From Corbicula japonica (Eukaryota > Mollusca > Bivalvia > Venerida > Cyrenidae), in assembly GCA_038501625.1 (NCBI GenBank), contig JAZAYU010000034.1, positions 744,001-808,000 on the forward strand: a DNA stretch of 64,000 bases. Reading direction: 5' to 3'. Each line of letters starts with the position of its first letter. The first letter of the stretch is position 1. The translations under genes were made by a program, and so were the position numbers. This document shows positions 41,531-52,897 of the stretch, in pieces. Below the pieces are notes generated by a model, which saw only the letters and a program-made list of their open reading frames with translations, did no database searches and was not told the DNA's origin.

Positions 41531-41785
41531 TCAATAATAAAAATACTCATCTTTTATCAAGCCTGCACGAGGAAGATTCTGATCACATTTTCTACTTCCC
41601 ACTGGACAACTGGTTCCCTGCTGGGACTGGTGATCTACTGATGTTTGGACAATTCTTTCTACAGTGGTTGTATTGAAACAGGGCGCCAGAAATCCAGAGA
41701 TGTTCCCAAACAGTTGCATGTAGCTTCCGCAATTAGACCCGTTGAAGGCGCCACGAACGAACTTCCCTCTGGTCAACGTTTCCAC
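41531..41785 (-). CDS. Possible orphan exon, Cys-containing extracellular-type sequence
   Basis: The minus frame contains RGAFNGSNCGSYMQLFGNIS, then GFLAPCFNTTTVERI and GTSCPVGSRKCDQNLPRAG. It is more GC-rich than its surroundings and has N-glycosylation-type NIS and NTT sites. A possible acceptor (GACCAG) lies near its start. I do not recognise the family. It may be an exon of a minus-strand gene or transposon-derived; the overlapping plus frame (41449-41676) is less convincing. Confidence 0.25.
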   Translation of the reverse strand: METLTRGKFVRGAFNGSNCGSYMQLFGNISGFLAPCFNTTTVERIVQTSVDHQSQQGTSCPVGSRKCDQNLPRAGLIKDEYFYY

Positions 41786-41830
41786 GGGTTAAACAAGAAT
41801 AACATTCTTATTTGAAGAGATACCACCCTT

Positions 41831-43712
41831 GTAACAAGAGCTGTCAGAGGAGACAGCATGCTCGACTATTCGAATCATTTGAAACAAATGCAATTTGAAG
41901 ATTAAAACAATAATAACTATGGCCATACATTCATGTGCAATCAGGAAAAATATTAACAAGTGAATGGTACGGGAGAAATTATTTTCAAATAACAGAAATA
42001 ATTCCTAAATGTACCATAAATATTAAACTGAATAGGGGAATAACTATGAAATATTTCTGAATTTGTTAGAAAACTTGTTAGTAATTTTTTATTAGAGACA
42101 TTTACTTTTAGTCAAATATCAATCACTTCAGTAATGTTACAGAAAAAGAACTGAAATGAAAATATAATGGTAGTTTGAAGTTGATACCTTAAGTATTTGC
42201 AAAGTTATCGATGAAGTGCACTTAAGTGAAAATATAAGTGAAACTAGAAATGTGTCCATAGAACAAGGATGCCCCGCTATGCATCATTTTCAGACACTCA
42301 AGTGCAATGATGGGAATAATACGCGATACACTGCCCTTTCATGGTGAACATTTGTGTCAAGTTTTTTTTGAAATCCCTCCATTTATAATGAAGTTACAGC
42401 CTGGACAAGAAAATTCTATTTTTAGTAACAGTGACCTTGACCTTGGACCTTCAGGCTTGGGTATTGTGCGGACACACTGCCTTTTCATGAACATTTGTGC
42501 AAAGTTATTTTGAAATCCCTCCAGTTATAACAAAGTAACAGCCAGGACAAGATAATTCTATTTTTAGTAACAGTGACCTTGATCTTTGACCTACAGGCAT
42601 GGGCATGGTACGTGACACACCGCCCTGTCATGGTGAACATTTGTGTCAAGTTATTTTGAAATCCTTCCATTCATAACAAAGTTACAGCCTGGACAAGAAA
42701 ATTCTATTTTAAGTTACAGTGACCTTGACCTTGGATCTACAGGCATGGGTATTGTGCTGACACACCGCCTTGTCATGGTGAACATTTGTGCCAAGATATT
42801 TTGAAATCCCTCCATTCATAACAAAGTAACAGCCTAGACAAGAAAATTCTATTTTTTGTAACAGTGACCTTGACCATTGACCTACAGGCTTGGGCATGTA
42901 AGTGACACACTGTCTTGATATGGTGATCAATTATACCAAGTTATTTAAACACCCAATAAGAAATAACAAAGTTACAGAGCGGACACGATTTTGCAAGAAA
43001 ATTCTATTTTTAGTAACAGTGACCTTGACCTTGGACCTACAGGCATGGGTATTGTACGCGACACACCGCCTTGTCATGGTGAACATTTGTGCCAAGTTAT
43101 TTTGAAATCCCTCCATTCATAACGAAGTTAAGGGCCGACTGTATATTTTGCTTAACACAAAATGTAAGCGAAAAAGGGGCATAATTTGAAAAATATTGGA
43201 AGAAGGGTTATGGGTCTTGTTGGTTGTGATGTAGATTTTGATGGTGAAAATATATTTCAAGTTTCAAGGCAATATCTCAAGTAGTTTTAAAGTTAGGGGC
43301 AAAATGCATATTTTGCTTGACACAAAATATAAGAAAAAAGGGGCATAACTTGAAATATATTGACAGCAGAGTTAAAGGTCTTGTTTGTAATGATGTAGAA
43401 TTTGATGGTGAATATATATTCCAAGTTTCAAGTTGATATCTCAAGTAGTTTATAAGTTATGGACCAAAGTGCATATTTTCCTTAACGCAAAATTTAAGTG
43501 AAAAAGGGGCATAACTTGAAAAATATTTGTAGCAGAGTTATGGGTGTTGTTGGTAATGATGTAGAATTTGATGGTGAATATATATTCCAAGTTTCAAGTT
43601 GATATCATAAGTAGTTTTCAAGTAATGGACCAAAGTGCATTTTTTGTTTAACGGACGCCGACACCGGGGCGAGAAGGATAGCTCCCCTATTCTTTGAATA
43701 GTCGAGCTAAAA
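41831..43712 (+). mobile_element. Helitron-like/pearl-type element, family 3
   Basis: The 5' end AACAAGAGCTGTCAGAGGAG has the hairpin CTGTCAGAGGAGACAG and then GCTCGACTATTCGAA. The 3' end has the inverse TTTGAATAGTCGAGC. Inside are two tandem arrays: five units of about 147 bp (CAGTGACCTTGACCTTGGAC, 42425-43125) and three units of about 165 bp (AAAAAGGGGCATAACTTG, 43140-43660). This is a familiar dispersed repeat in bivalves. No coding frame is present. Confidence 0.75.
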
Positions 43713-43797
43713 ACCAACATCATTACGAGGAAAAGATGTGACCACGCACCTGCCACGTGACATTGAACGCTTGCGCTTAAGGACTCGAGCCTCGGTC

Positions 43798-44079
43798 TTA
43801 CAGGTTTTGATCTACTCTTCCGTTTCGCTGGCAATTTGGTTTGTTTAATACTGTCTCACAGTTTCCCCAACAGCCTGTTGATGGCCCTTGAAAACACCAC
43901 AAAATGTCCCTTTCAGTTTTTAACTTCTTCATTACGTTAACAACACATTGTGAATTCCCTGGAAATTCTGCACGCCGAGCTCTTGCTTCGTCTCGCTGCT
44001 GTCTTAGCTCAAAAACGTTTCTCAATGACTACTTTGCTGTTTGCTGAACAGAAGGATTATGTTCTTCAATTTCGGCCAT
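43798..44079 (-). pseudogene. Unrecognised coding-like remnant with an in-frame stop
   Basis: On the minus strand ATG at 44079 gives MAEIEEHNPSVQQTAK, a TAG, then in the same frame SLRNVFELRQQRDEARARRA, EFPGNSQCVVNVMKKLKTER and DILWCFQGPSTG, ending at 43798. The charged Glu/Arg-rich run after the stop looks protein-like. No family was recognised and no splice sites are obvious. It may be a dead exon, an exon with a real upstream stop, or chance. Confidence 0.25.
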
Positions 44080-45010
44080 AACACGTGTACAATACAACTA
44101 AGCGTCGTATTTAGCGCAGCAAAAATTATCGATGTAAACCTATCGGTTACCCAAAGCTGAACGACTTACACACAATATTAATCGCACGAAAATATCGTGC
44201 ACTGATGTCACGCTTAAGTGACCATCTTAACAGTGACTGCGTAACCTTAAGGGAAAATAATTTCTTTCTCAAACGAAATAAATTATATTTCTGTAATCAT
44301 TACAAAAATAATGAAAATCTACAGTCATACCAGAGTTATCTTTCATTTATGTGTAATTAGCGTTTCAGGAAGAAGTCAGCGGTATTACACAATATTCACA
44401 TTTATTAGGTAGAAATCAAATTTTCAAGTCGTTGTTGTCGATGAAATCACAGAACAGCCATCAATAAAACAGCTAGACATTGACAAACACTCATTGACAT
44501 TCCAAACATTTCCAATTATCTCCCTTTTAATGAAAAATATAGTGTTTTGATTTCTTTTATTAAATGATATTTGACGGACTTTGCTCAGTTCTTACAGTGA
44601 AAGGTTATGATCATGATCAAATTAATTTAAAAACAACAGAGATTAACTGACCGAACAACATTCAAAGCGTTCCGAGAGTTAAACGAAAATGCCTAAACGA
44701 GAATATAAGGATAAAACGTGGATCATTTTTATTTTTGTTGAGTATAGTTTACTGAAATGTATACGCCGCAACATGTGATATATCAATCGTATCAACTCGG
44801 CGATCTCCGGCAAGCTTCGGATATACGTAGAATAAACGAAGCGTTATCCGAGTGGTGATATATAACAACTCGCTCCGATACGCGGAAATATTAAACACAG
44901 AATGTGACCTTCGAATTATTGCAGGGAAGCTACATCAGTTTATATTTAGGTTTTATGTTATAGTTAGAAAACCAAGCTGATATCTTCCTTAATCTTAAAG
45001 CAAATTGGTT
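44080..45010. promoter_or_regulatory. Upstream region of the SMPDL3-like gene
   Basis: Non-coding. A short imperfect inverted segment, GTGATATATCAATCGTATCA with GTGGTGATATATAACAACTC, occurs at 44776-44875. No TATA box could be assigned. Confidence 0.3.
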
Positions 45011-45098
45011 ATGAAAATGAAGGTACAGAAGGTTATAAGCGTCTTCGGCGTCGGAATTTGTTTCAGTCTTTTAGTTTCTTTGGCCACAGCTGACACAG
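45011..45098 (+). CDS. SMPDL3: SMPDL3-like exon 1 (signal peptide)
   Basis: ATG at 45011 (a second Met at codon 3). The hydrophobic core is FGVGICFSLLVSLATA and the donor CAG|GTAAGT, phase 1. The frame joins exon 2 as ADTG-YFWHITD. Confidence 0.88.
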
Positions 45099-48000
45099 GT
45101 AAGTCGTTTCAATTAAAATTTTAAATAATAACATTTGTTTGTTTTAAATGCCAATAATGTATAAATCTAGCACAGGGGAAGGGCACATTAATTGGATCAT
45201 CGATGTTGTACCTCTGTCAAACTAAGCGTTTAAGTTTGCCGATGGAAACTTCAACCCTGATTGAAAAGACACTTAAAACAACTATAGCCAACCCCTTATT
45301 AACATGAACTGCTAGAAAAAAACATGAAACAATACTTGAAATACGGGTAAAAAGATTGAAGTCGGTTTCATCAGCATATATAACAATTTCGATTTTAATG
45401 TGTAAAATCTTCACTTTTTTAATTATTCCCCCTACGATGGATATCTTTGATTACAAACATCTATTGTCATACGATGATGTACTGCCTAGTAATTTTTTTC
45501 AAAGGATTTTCTAAATTTGCTAAAGAATAACATTAACAATAACAACTTAGCTGATATGGGTGTGAAGGGTTAAGTTTAGAAGTAGAAAGTTTAATTAGTA
45601 GACTGTCAAGAGTTTGATTTTTGTGACACATCAGTAGAATTCATGATCGTGAGACGTTATAGGTCAGAGACCACTAAATAGTTTCCCATAGACTTACATT
45701 ATAAGATTTGGTCCTCCTGTGATTTAGTTTACACGAATATTTCCAAAACTACAACAGATTTGCAAAGTGGCACTCTTGGGCAAATCAAAAATGGCCAGAA
45801 ATCAGGGTCTTCACCAACTCATCCTCTCAGCATTTTAAACCGAAAGTAACCAGCCCCAGAATGTTAACAAATCTTCAACCCAAAATAAGGAAAGTACCAA
45901 CTTCTTTAAAGTGACACAAATCACCTTTCAAACAGTGTTTTAAAAATCATTTTTATTTTTAAGTATATAATTAAAGTCATTTTACATTTTTGAAAACAAA
46001 AAATTATTTCTATTCTCTAAAGTTTTGGCCAATGAATCTTTGAAAATAAATTTAGCCCGAATCGTCCCTAGACAAAATTGTCCAATCCGCGACAGGCTTT
46101 TCTATTTACTGTCCTCTGACCTTAAGGGGATTTTCAAATTAAAGAATTTCATTTTCTTTTAGTTTTAATTCATACTCAGTCATAACAGCACACAATTACA
46201 ATGTTTACTTTTATGTTGGTTTAAATACATGGGCACTTTGACCAGACAAGTAATGCCTATCACACTTGTTCTTTAAAAAATTGCATGCTTTTCAGTTTTA
46301 GAAATGCCTAACCAGAAATGTTCTTTCACCACATGTAATTTGCATATAAAGTAATAAATATATTCACTACATGATGTGTTTTTTGTTGCTTTTGAAGAAA
46401 AATGCAGTTTTCCACCAATTTTTTATTTATAAAACACTTATTTATTGGTTTCAATTACCCCACCCCCGTAAAATACAACATTTTTCCCAATTTTAACACA
46501 TTAAAATGTTTTACAAGATAAATAATTTAATAAATCAAGTTATTTCACCATTTATTTCATAAAAAATATAATATGTATTGAAAGGAATGATCAACATGAG
46601 CCTGTTTTTCACATTTCATGACAGATACAGACATGAGCCTGTTTTTCACATTTCATGACAGATACAGGCTAGATCTGGTACAGGAGAACTTAATTTTGGA
46701 ACCTTTTTGACATAACATGCCATCTTTTAGCCTTATTTTCTGGAATGTCTTAGTGATTATGCTCATGATTTGACATAAATCATGTAAAGAGTGTTTCATT
46801 CTGTGATATAAACCTATGTCTTGAAATATAATTCATGACTCACTAAGAAATATAACAATTTATATGAAAAATATACCATATTTTGACTAAATTGAAGAAA
46901 ATAAAATATATAAAAATAATAATAATGCTGAAATACCCCCAAAATATGCATTTATTGATAAAACAAACTTCAAGAAGCTCATTCCAATCAAAATCCACAT
47001 TACCATGACTACTTTCAGTGAAAAAAAGGACCAAATTTAAGAATTTAATCAATTTTGCATGTTAAAGGGAGGTAATCACAATAATGAAAAGACAGTTATC
47101 TGTTGTTTATCAATTCATTGTAGTTCATAACCTTGCTAATTTCAATGTTTTTAGACATTACAACTGAAATACAACTTAAATTAGATTTAGTTCACTATAT
47201 TTCAAGAAAGAGATAAAAATCTAAACACTAGTGGGGTGACAAATGCATTATAAAAACACTACACCCCTGCATTCTTTCAAGTTGCATCATTTTAAAAGAG
47301 CTCAGAGACCACCAAAACTAAACAAAATAAAATTCGAAAGGCATCTTGTCGCGACAAAATATTTATCGCAACAAGTAATAAAATCATTTCGACAAAATCT
47401 TTTCGTGCAAAATGCATTCCAAAACATTCGCGAAGAATGCCGGAAACATTTTTACATGCAGAATCCTTGAACAAATAGGAAACTTTAAAACCACAAATCA
47501 TTTTCTTCGCTATTTTATGTTTGCAAACCATATAATAAGGAAGTGCAATATTTTCCGCCTTACGTTTGCGCCTTCCTTGCAAGCGATACTTGATCGTTTA
47601 CATCCTTGTTTAAAAAAAAATTATAGTAAAAACTGAATAAATAACGAACAGCTCAAATTGTTTTACGGACTTTGTACCAAGTTCTTGCCTTTGTACCAAG
47701 TTCTTGCCTTTGTACCAAGTTCTTGCCATTGTACCAAGTTCTTCCCTCTGTACCAAGTTCTTGCCTCTGTACCAAGTTCTTCCCTCTGTACCATGTTCTT
47801 GCCTTTATAGCAAGTTCTTGCCTGCACACACCTTCCAGATGCACTAAGCTCAGTAGTACAATACAGTTCTTTCTCCGTGGTTTTGTATCTTCTATCTATC
47901 CGGCATTAGTTGAATCCTATGTACTGTGTCTGTCTCTTGCGTTGTCGGCTAGTCGCTGCTGCCATGTTTTTATGAATTGAGGTTTAAATAAAATCATCTT

Positions 48001-50774
48001 TAATTAAGGTTATTTCTGGCACATCACTGATTTTCATTGGGACTTTTCCTACTGGAGTGGACAGCTCTCGTGCAATGGGATGAACATCAGCGAGCCTGGT
48101 GTGTTTGGGAATCAGTGGTGCGATGCGCCTTGGAAACTTGTAGAAGAATCCATTAAGGAAATAAAGAACCTAAAATCAGATGTAGATTTTATCCTCTGGA
48201 CAGGGTAAGGTATCATTTTTCTAAATGTGTAAACCTTAACAAAGAATTCCATGTTAACTGCAGGCCAAATAACTAGTTTAAACACCTTATTTTTTTACTT
48301 TCGAACGAATATAATTAATTTGCATTCCTTAATATAACCACACTGATTATTAAGCTGAAATATATATGTATGAAAATTAAGAAAGAAACGCACATTGTTG
48401 TAACAAAGACATGTTCTACCAATATTTGACAATAAAACTTCTGTTTTGCCTCGTTTGATATTTATATAATCTAATGTTATATGTTTCTTAAGCGACACAG
48501 TTCCTCATGTTGCTTCAAGTAATCTGAGTACAGACATCAATACCGAACTCGTGAGAAACGTCACCCAGCTTTTAAAATCAGAATTTCCTTACAAGAAAAT
48601 ATACGCTACATTTGGAAACCATGATTACTATCCGAGCGGTCTTTTCCCTCCGCACGGCAATGAAATATACAATGCGTCATACCTGATTTGGAAGGAATGG
48701 ATAAATGAAACAAGTCAAGAAGAAGCTTTTCTGAAAGGTATACAGTACATACAGTTGTCTGTCTCCTAATGTCAGAAATGATGTGCTTCACTTGTTACAT
48801 TAATAGTTAAAATAATATTTGAATTCAGTTCTATACATACGCAATGTAATGTGTTATTCTTCTAGATTATATCCTGCTATTGTGATTCTTTGATTTTGAA
48901 TTTTATTATTATTAAAGCGTTTGTAATATTTTATAAATAATTCATCATTTTGATCTTGAAAAAAGGCTTTGCAATCTCAATCTCAAATAATACAACAAGC
49001 CTCTCTTGCAGGTGGATACTATACGGTTCTTGCACAGCCCAAGATTCGTATAGTGGCCTTAAATTCAAACATGTACTACACTAAAGATACTGTAACGTCC
49101 AGCCTAGAAGACCCAGCAGATCAGTTCAAATGGATGGAGTCTGTGCTGAAACAAGCAAGAGAAAACAGTGAAAAGGTTTTTATTTACTTACTAATAGTGA
49201 TAAAAAAAAGGCTAGACATATATTCAAATTTTCAATTAAAGTGTTACAATAAAATTTTCAATTACAGTCAATGATCTAATTTGATGTTATGGAGTAAATT
49301 AGTTATGAATGTCTTATGATTTTATGCATCTGTCATGCATTTGTGATCTTGCTGATTTTCTAGGTAGTTTTAGTTTATCTTAATTGTTTCAGATATGTCA
49401 CTAACGTTTAAAATCTTTAGGATAAAGTGTTAATCTGCTTTTACTTATAACACTGCAGGGTGTCAGAGTAGGTTGTAGTAAGTTCATTCAACGATGTAAC
49501 TTTAAAAATGTTTGTTTTTTGATATTTTGCAAAGCAAAATTGATGGTGTTACACCGTAGAGACTGTGTTCAATTCCGAACTTTTTGACGCTAGCCTCTCC
49601 AAAGCATAAACCTTTATTGTTTGTGATGTCTGTTATTAATTGGATATTTAATGAACTTGTCATCTTGTTAACCGTTTGCATGGGCTCTCTGAGCTGTTTG
49701 TGTCTTTTTTAATTCGACTTTTTTCTGATAAGCGTATTTGGCTTTTTGTAGGTTATTTTAACTGGTCACGTTCCACCGGGGTACACGACTCCCCGAGGTG
49801 TGCTATGGATGACGAAATCATTCAACCAAAGATTCATTGATATTGTCAGCACTTACGCCAATGTTATTGTCGCAATGCACTTTGGACATGAACACCATGA
49901 TAGTTTTCGTCTGTTTTATAACTCAACGGGTATATTTTTTATCTTTATGTTTATACTTTAGCACACGTAACTACTGCACTTATGTCTCATGGGTTCATAA
50001 TGATAGTGTTAAAAACGATAACTTCCTCGTTTAATTTTATTATTATACATATCTAATTTCAATATACCTTGTTTAATTTTACCTGTAACTAGTTTTAAAG
50101 TCCAAAGATAAAGTAAACGTACATTTGATTTTATTCAAATTTATATGCTTTTTATGTATGTATCTTTTCTTAATAACATTCTAATACGCATCAATTAAGA
50201 TCATTCCTACCTGATCAGTTTTGGTATTATAGAATGTCATTTTATAGGCACTCCTGCAGTGAGTTTGTTCGTGGCCCCATCAGTGACACCATGGAGATAT
50301 CAGCTTGCTAACGGCGAGGTGGAACCAGCCCACAACCCAGGCGTAAGACTGGTCTCGTACGACAGACAGACTGGAAAACAACTCGACTTGTCACAGTACT
50401 ACGTTGACCTTAATGCCGCCAACAGAGCCGGTACACTGACCTGGATTTTCGGCTACAACGCAACATCATTGTACGGAATTCCAGATATTAGTCCAAAGTC
50501 TATGGACCAAGTCGTGAGCAAAATGAAATCCTCAAATGATGTTAACTTTCAAGCGTACATGACCTGGTACAATACAAATGCGAGCACAACAGACGAATGG
50601 CCTTGTGACGAATCTTGCTATAAGTCTGTCATGTGTGGTTTCAGATATCTCAAAGAAGAACCATTCCAGCAATGCTTGAGTGCAGTCAACGGCAGCTCTA
50701 GTACTTATAAATTATGTTCCAGCCCCATGCTGCTATCAATAGCTCTAATATTATTCTGCAAACAATACATGTAA
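45011..50774 (+). CDS. SMPDL3: Acid sphingomyelinase-like phosphodiesterase (SMPDL3 family), 6 exons, complete
   Basis: Exons 45011-45098, 48009-48204, 48493-48737, 49012-49175, 49752-49929 and 50248-50774 join in frame to 465 aa, the length of vertebrate SMPDL3A/B (about 450). A signal peptide (residues 1-27, core GVGICFSLLVSLATA) is followed directly by the metallophosphoesterase domain with its metal ligands in order: D37-x-H39 in HITDFHWD, D96 in TGDTVPH, G136-N-H-D139, H237 in TGHVPPG and G276-H-E-H279. Several N-x-S/T sites fit secretion. There is no saposin domain, unlike true acid sphingomyelinase. The tail SSPMLLSIALILF is a GPI-signal-like hydrophobic end, as in SMPDL3B. SMPDL3 enzymes cleave nucleotide phosphodiesters and, for mammalian SMPDL3A, cGAMP; the substrate here is unknown. 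Confidence 0.95.
46594..46668. repeat. 37-bp tandem duplication (two copies)
   Basis: ACATGAGCCTGTTTTTCACA TTTCATGACAGATACAG occurs twice in succession with no difference seen. Confidence 0.9.
47669..47822. repeat. 18-bp minisatellite, about 8.5 units
   Basis: TGTACCAAGTTCTTGCCT units with few changes. Because 18 is a multiple of three, both strands show spurious open frames. Confidence 0.93.
48009..48204 (+). CDS. SMPDL3: SMPDL3-like exon 2
   Basis: The acceptor is TTAATTAAG (weak pyrimidine tract) and the donor GG|GTAAGG. It encodes YFWHITDFHWDFSYWSG, then GNQWCDAPWKLVEESIKEIK and DVDFILWTG. It carries the first D-x-H metal ligands. Confidence 0.95.
48493..48737 (+). CDS. SMPDL3: SMPDL3-like exon 3
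   Basis: The acceptor is TTTCTTAAG and the donor AAAG|GTATAC. It encodes GDTVPHVASSNLST, later KIYATFGNHDYYPSG and YLIWKEWINET. GD and GNHD are metal-site motifs. Confidence 0.95.
49012..49175 (+). CDS. SMPDL3: SMPDL3-like exon 4
   Basis: The acceptor is CTCTTGCAG and the donor AAG|GTTTTT. It encodes GYYTVLAQPKIRIVALNSNM, then YYTKDTVTSSLEDPADQF and KWMESVLKQARENSEK. Confidence 0.95.
49752..49929 (+). CDS. SMPDL3: SMPDL3-like exon 5
   Basis: The acceptor is TTTTTGTAG and the donor ACGG|GTATAT. It encodes VILTGHVPPGYTTPRGV and later NVIVAMHFGHEHHDSFRLFY, with the last metal-binding histidines. Confidence 0.95.
50248..50774 (+). CDS. SMPDL3: SMPDL3-like exon 6 (C-terminus, GPI-like tail)
   Basis: The acceptor is TTTTATAG. 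It reads TPAVSLFVAPSVTPWR through PGVRLVSYDRQTG and the Cys-rich C-terminal segment EWPCDESCYKSVMCGF, ending LILFCKQYM and TAA. Confidence 0.95.
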
Positions 50775-51124
50775 AACAAAGTAGTCTCCTCGATTTGAAT
50801 TCTTATGACATTTTGCAAGGCTGTTGCAAAAAAAAACAACACTTTTTGATAAATGGTGCTTTGATGTATTCGTAGCTGTTGACATAATAGTTAGATTTTG
50901 TATTTAATCTTTTTTATTATTTAGTCGAACAATTAAGGCAACATATTCTGATCACGACATTTCAAACAACTACATGAAGCACGCATGTTTCACTAAGCAA
51001 ATGAGCTTCCTCTTACATAAGAATATTTTTGGCATTTGTTAAAGGCCCAATTAACTTGTCAAACAGCATATTTGTTATTAACCTAAACATTTTAGATTTC
51101 ACCTGTATGCATAATAACACAAAA

Positions 51125-51130
51125 AATAAA
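51125..51130 (+). terminator. Candidate polyadenylation signal AATAAA
   Basis: AATAAA lies 351 bp after the SMPDL3-like stop codon and 50 bp before the transposon at 51180. The short 3' UTR is plausible; no other evidence. Confidence 0.35.
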
Positions 51131-51179
51131 CGGCCTTACAATAAGAAAAGGGTATTATCTTATTGATTTGCAGCATGTT

Positions 51180-52072
51180 CAGAGGGTTCAGCCTAATTGG
51201 TGGCTGACGTACTTTAAGTGAGGAATTTGGTGGCTGCTTTCCAATATGGCGGATAAAATCGTAAAATTTTGATACTTGTGCGGATATTTTCACACGGTAA
51301 GCACATTTCATTCAAATATTTCCTTTAATGACATATCCCATTCGGATCTACGATGATTACGCTTGACTTGGCTTTTTATTTGAGCTTCCTAGCTGTCCTA
51401 ACAAAAAAGTTATTGAAAGAAAACCTTGCAAGGTTTGTTATGTATTTTTTATTTCTCCCTCGCGAAAATAATTATGTTGTGTTTTTAATATATGATAGAC
51501 ACATGCCCTAATGAGCATTTTTACACCAAAATATGTCCAAAATGGATTGTTTTAATTTTCTGGAAAAATATATCCACATGAAAACGTTCTATCACCAAAA
51601 AATTAAGGTTTAAGCTTAATTCCTGTGGATGATATATTTGTAAGCCATATTTGGTGGCTGCTGTCTAGTAATCTCCTACACAGAGCGGTACCGTTCCGTA
51701 CTCCTACTAATACAAAACGATGAACGTATTGTGTCGAGACAAAATTAGCCACTTTGGTGCATTTTTGCACAAAAATGATGGGCTAAATGTATTTATCTAT
51801 CATGTCACAAACATTTCTTACCTCCAACTTTTATGTGGATTTCAGCATTGTAATGTTAATCTTAAATCAACTGTTTCTGTTACAAATATACAATAACAAT
51901 TTACACAAAAGCCAAAGGTTTCCGTGAAGATTCAAGATCTACCATGAGTAGCAAATGCAACCGATTCAATTGCATTTTAATGCACGCCCTTGTTTTTCAA
52001 AAACATTTTTTAAATAAATCAGCAGCAGCATACAACTGTGTCACTTTGTGATAAAAACAAACATCATTCTGA
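51180..52072 (+). repeat. Left TIR of the 2.6 kb element
   Basis: This arm includes CCAATATGGCGG at 51241-51252 (YY1-like on the minus strand) and pairs with 52898-53803. Confidence 0.83.
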
Positions 52073-52464
52073 CCTGACAAAAACCCCGTTCAGAACGTCT
52101 CAGGAATAGTTTGCTTCGTTGTTAATTTATTTATTTCGTTCGTATTCTTTAACAACAATTCTGTCATGTAACAACCGCCAATTGATCTACTTGCAACTTT
52201 CGTGGGAAAGCATAGCCTACCAAATCGGTATAGTGATCATGGGGAGGGTGACAAACATCTAAACTACACATTTGACGCCGCCTCAACTAATAGGTCTTTC
52301 ATCAGGCTAGGTATTGACCAATATAGATGAGCGAAATGAGTGATGTTTTAGTTTTCTCTTTTTAATTATTTTTACATTATGAAAATATCTGAATGCAGTT
52401 CGACCGCATATGCATTTTTCCGTGGTTGAAGAAACACTAGAAAAAAAATCTGATTTTCCGACTA

Positions 52465-52530
52465 ACAATGTGGAAGAAATGAGAGTCGTCTCGACTGGTA
52501 GTCCGATGCGCTACCACTGAGCCACGGGAC
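52465..52530 (-). ncRNA. tRNA-like 5' half (A box only)
   Basis: On the minus strand GTCCCGTGGCTCAGTGGTAG then CGCATCGGACTACCAGTC matches the acceptor strand, D arm (A box TGGCTCAGTGG) and start of an anticodon arm. There is no B box and no 3' acceptor strand, so it is a tRNA or SINE remnant and not a functional tRNA. Confidence 0.45.
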
Positions 52531-52897
52531 TTTGTATTTTATTTTAACTATGTGTAATCTGATGTGTACTTTTGCTGTTCGTCTCGCATGGCAAAACAAA
52601 ACTTTAAAAACTGTTGATGGTTTTTAAGACTCTTTGAAGACCATTTGATTCATCTTAAAATTTTTAAAAAGATTTTTGGGTCAAATAATAGCCAGTTCCT
52701 ACTGAGAAATACCGGGCCCCAAAGCATATTTACACTTTGCTGTTTCGTTGTATTGTAGATATTCAACAGAAAATATAAGAAATGCATTTAAATCATAATT
52801 CAATGGGACTGTTTTGAAAGCAACAAACTAATTAAAAACAATCAACAGTTATTTAGCTTTGTGTTTGATACAACGTTTTGAACGTTTTTTGTAAGGA

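Larger units (their letters stand above)
45099..48008. other. SMPDL3-like intron 1 (2.9 kb)
   Basis: AT-rich. It contains a 37-bp tandem duplication (46594-46668) and an 18-bp minisatellite (47669-47822). No other gene is recognised. Confidence 0.7.

Noticed and set aside
41449..41676. 75-codon plus frame with a signal-peptide-like start
   Set aside because: It overlaps a more protein-like minus frame, has no homology I can recall, and hydrophobic starts are common in AT-rich DNA.
47653..47980. Frames over the 18-bp minisatellite
   Set aside because: The unit length is a multiple of three, so both strands stay open by chance.
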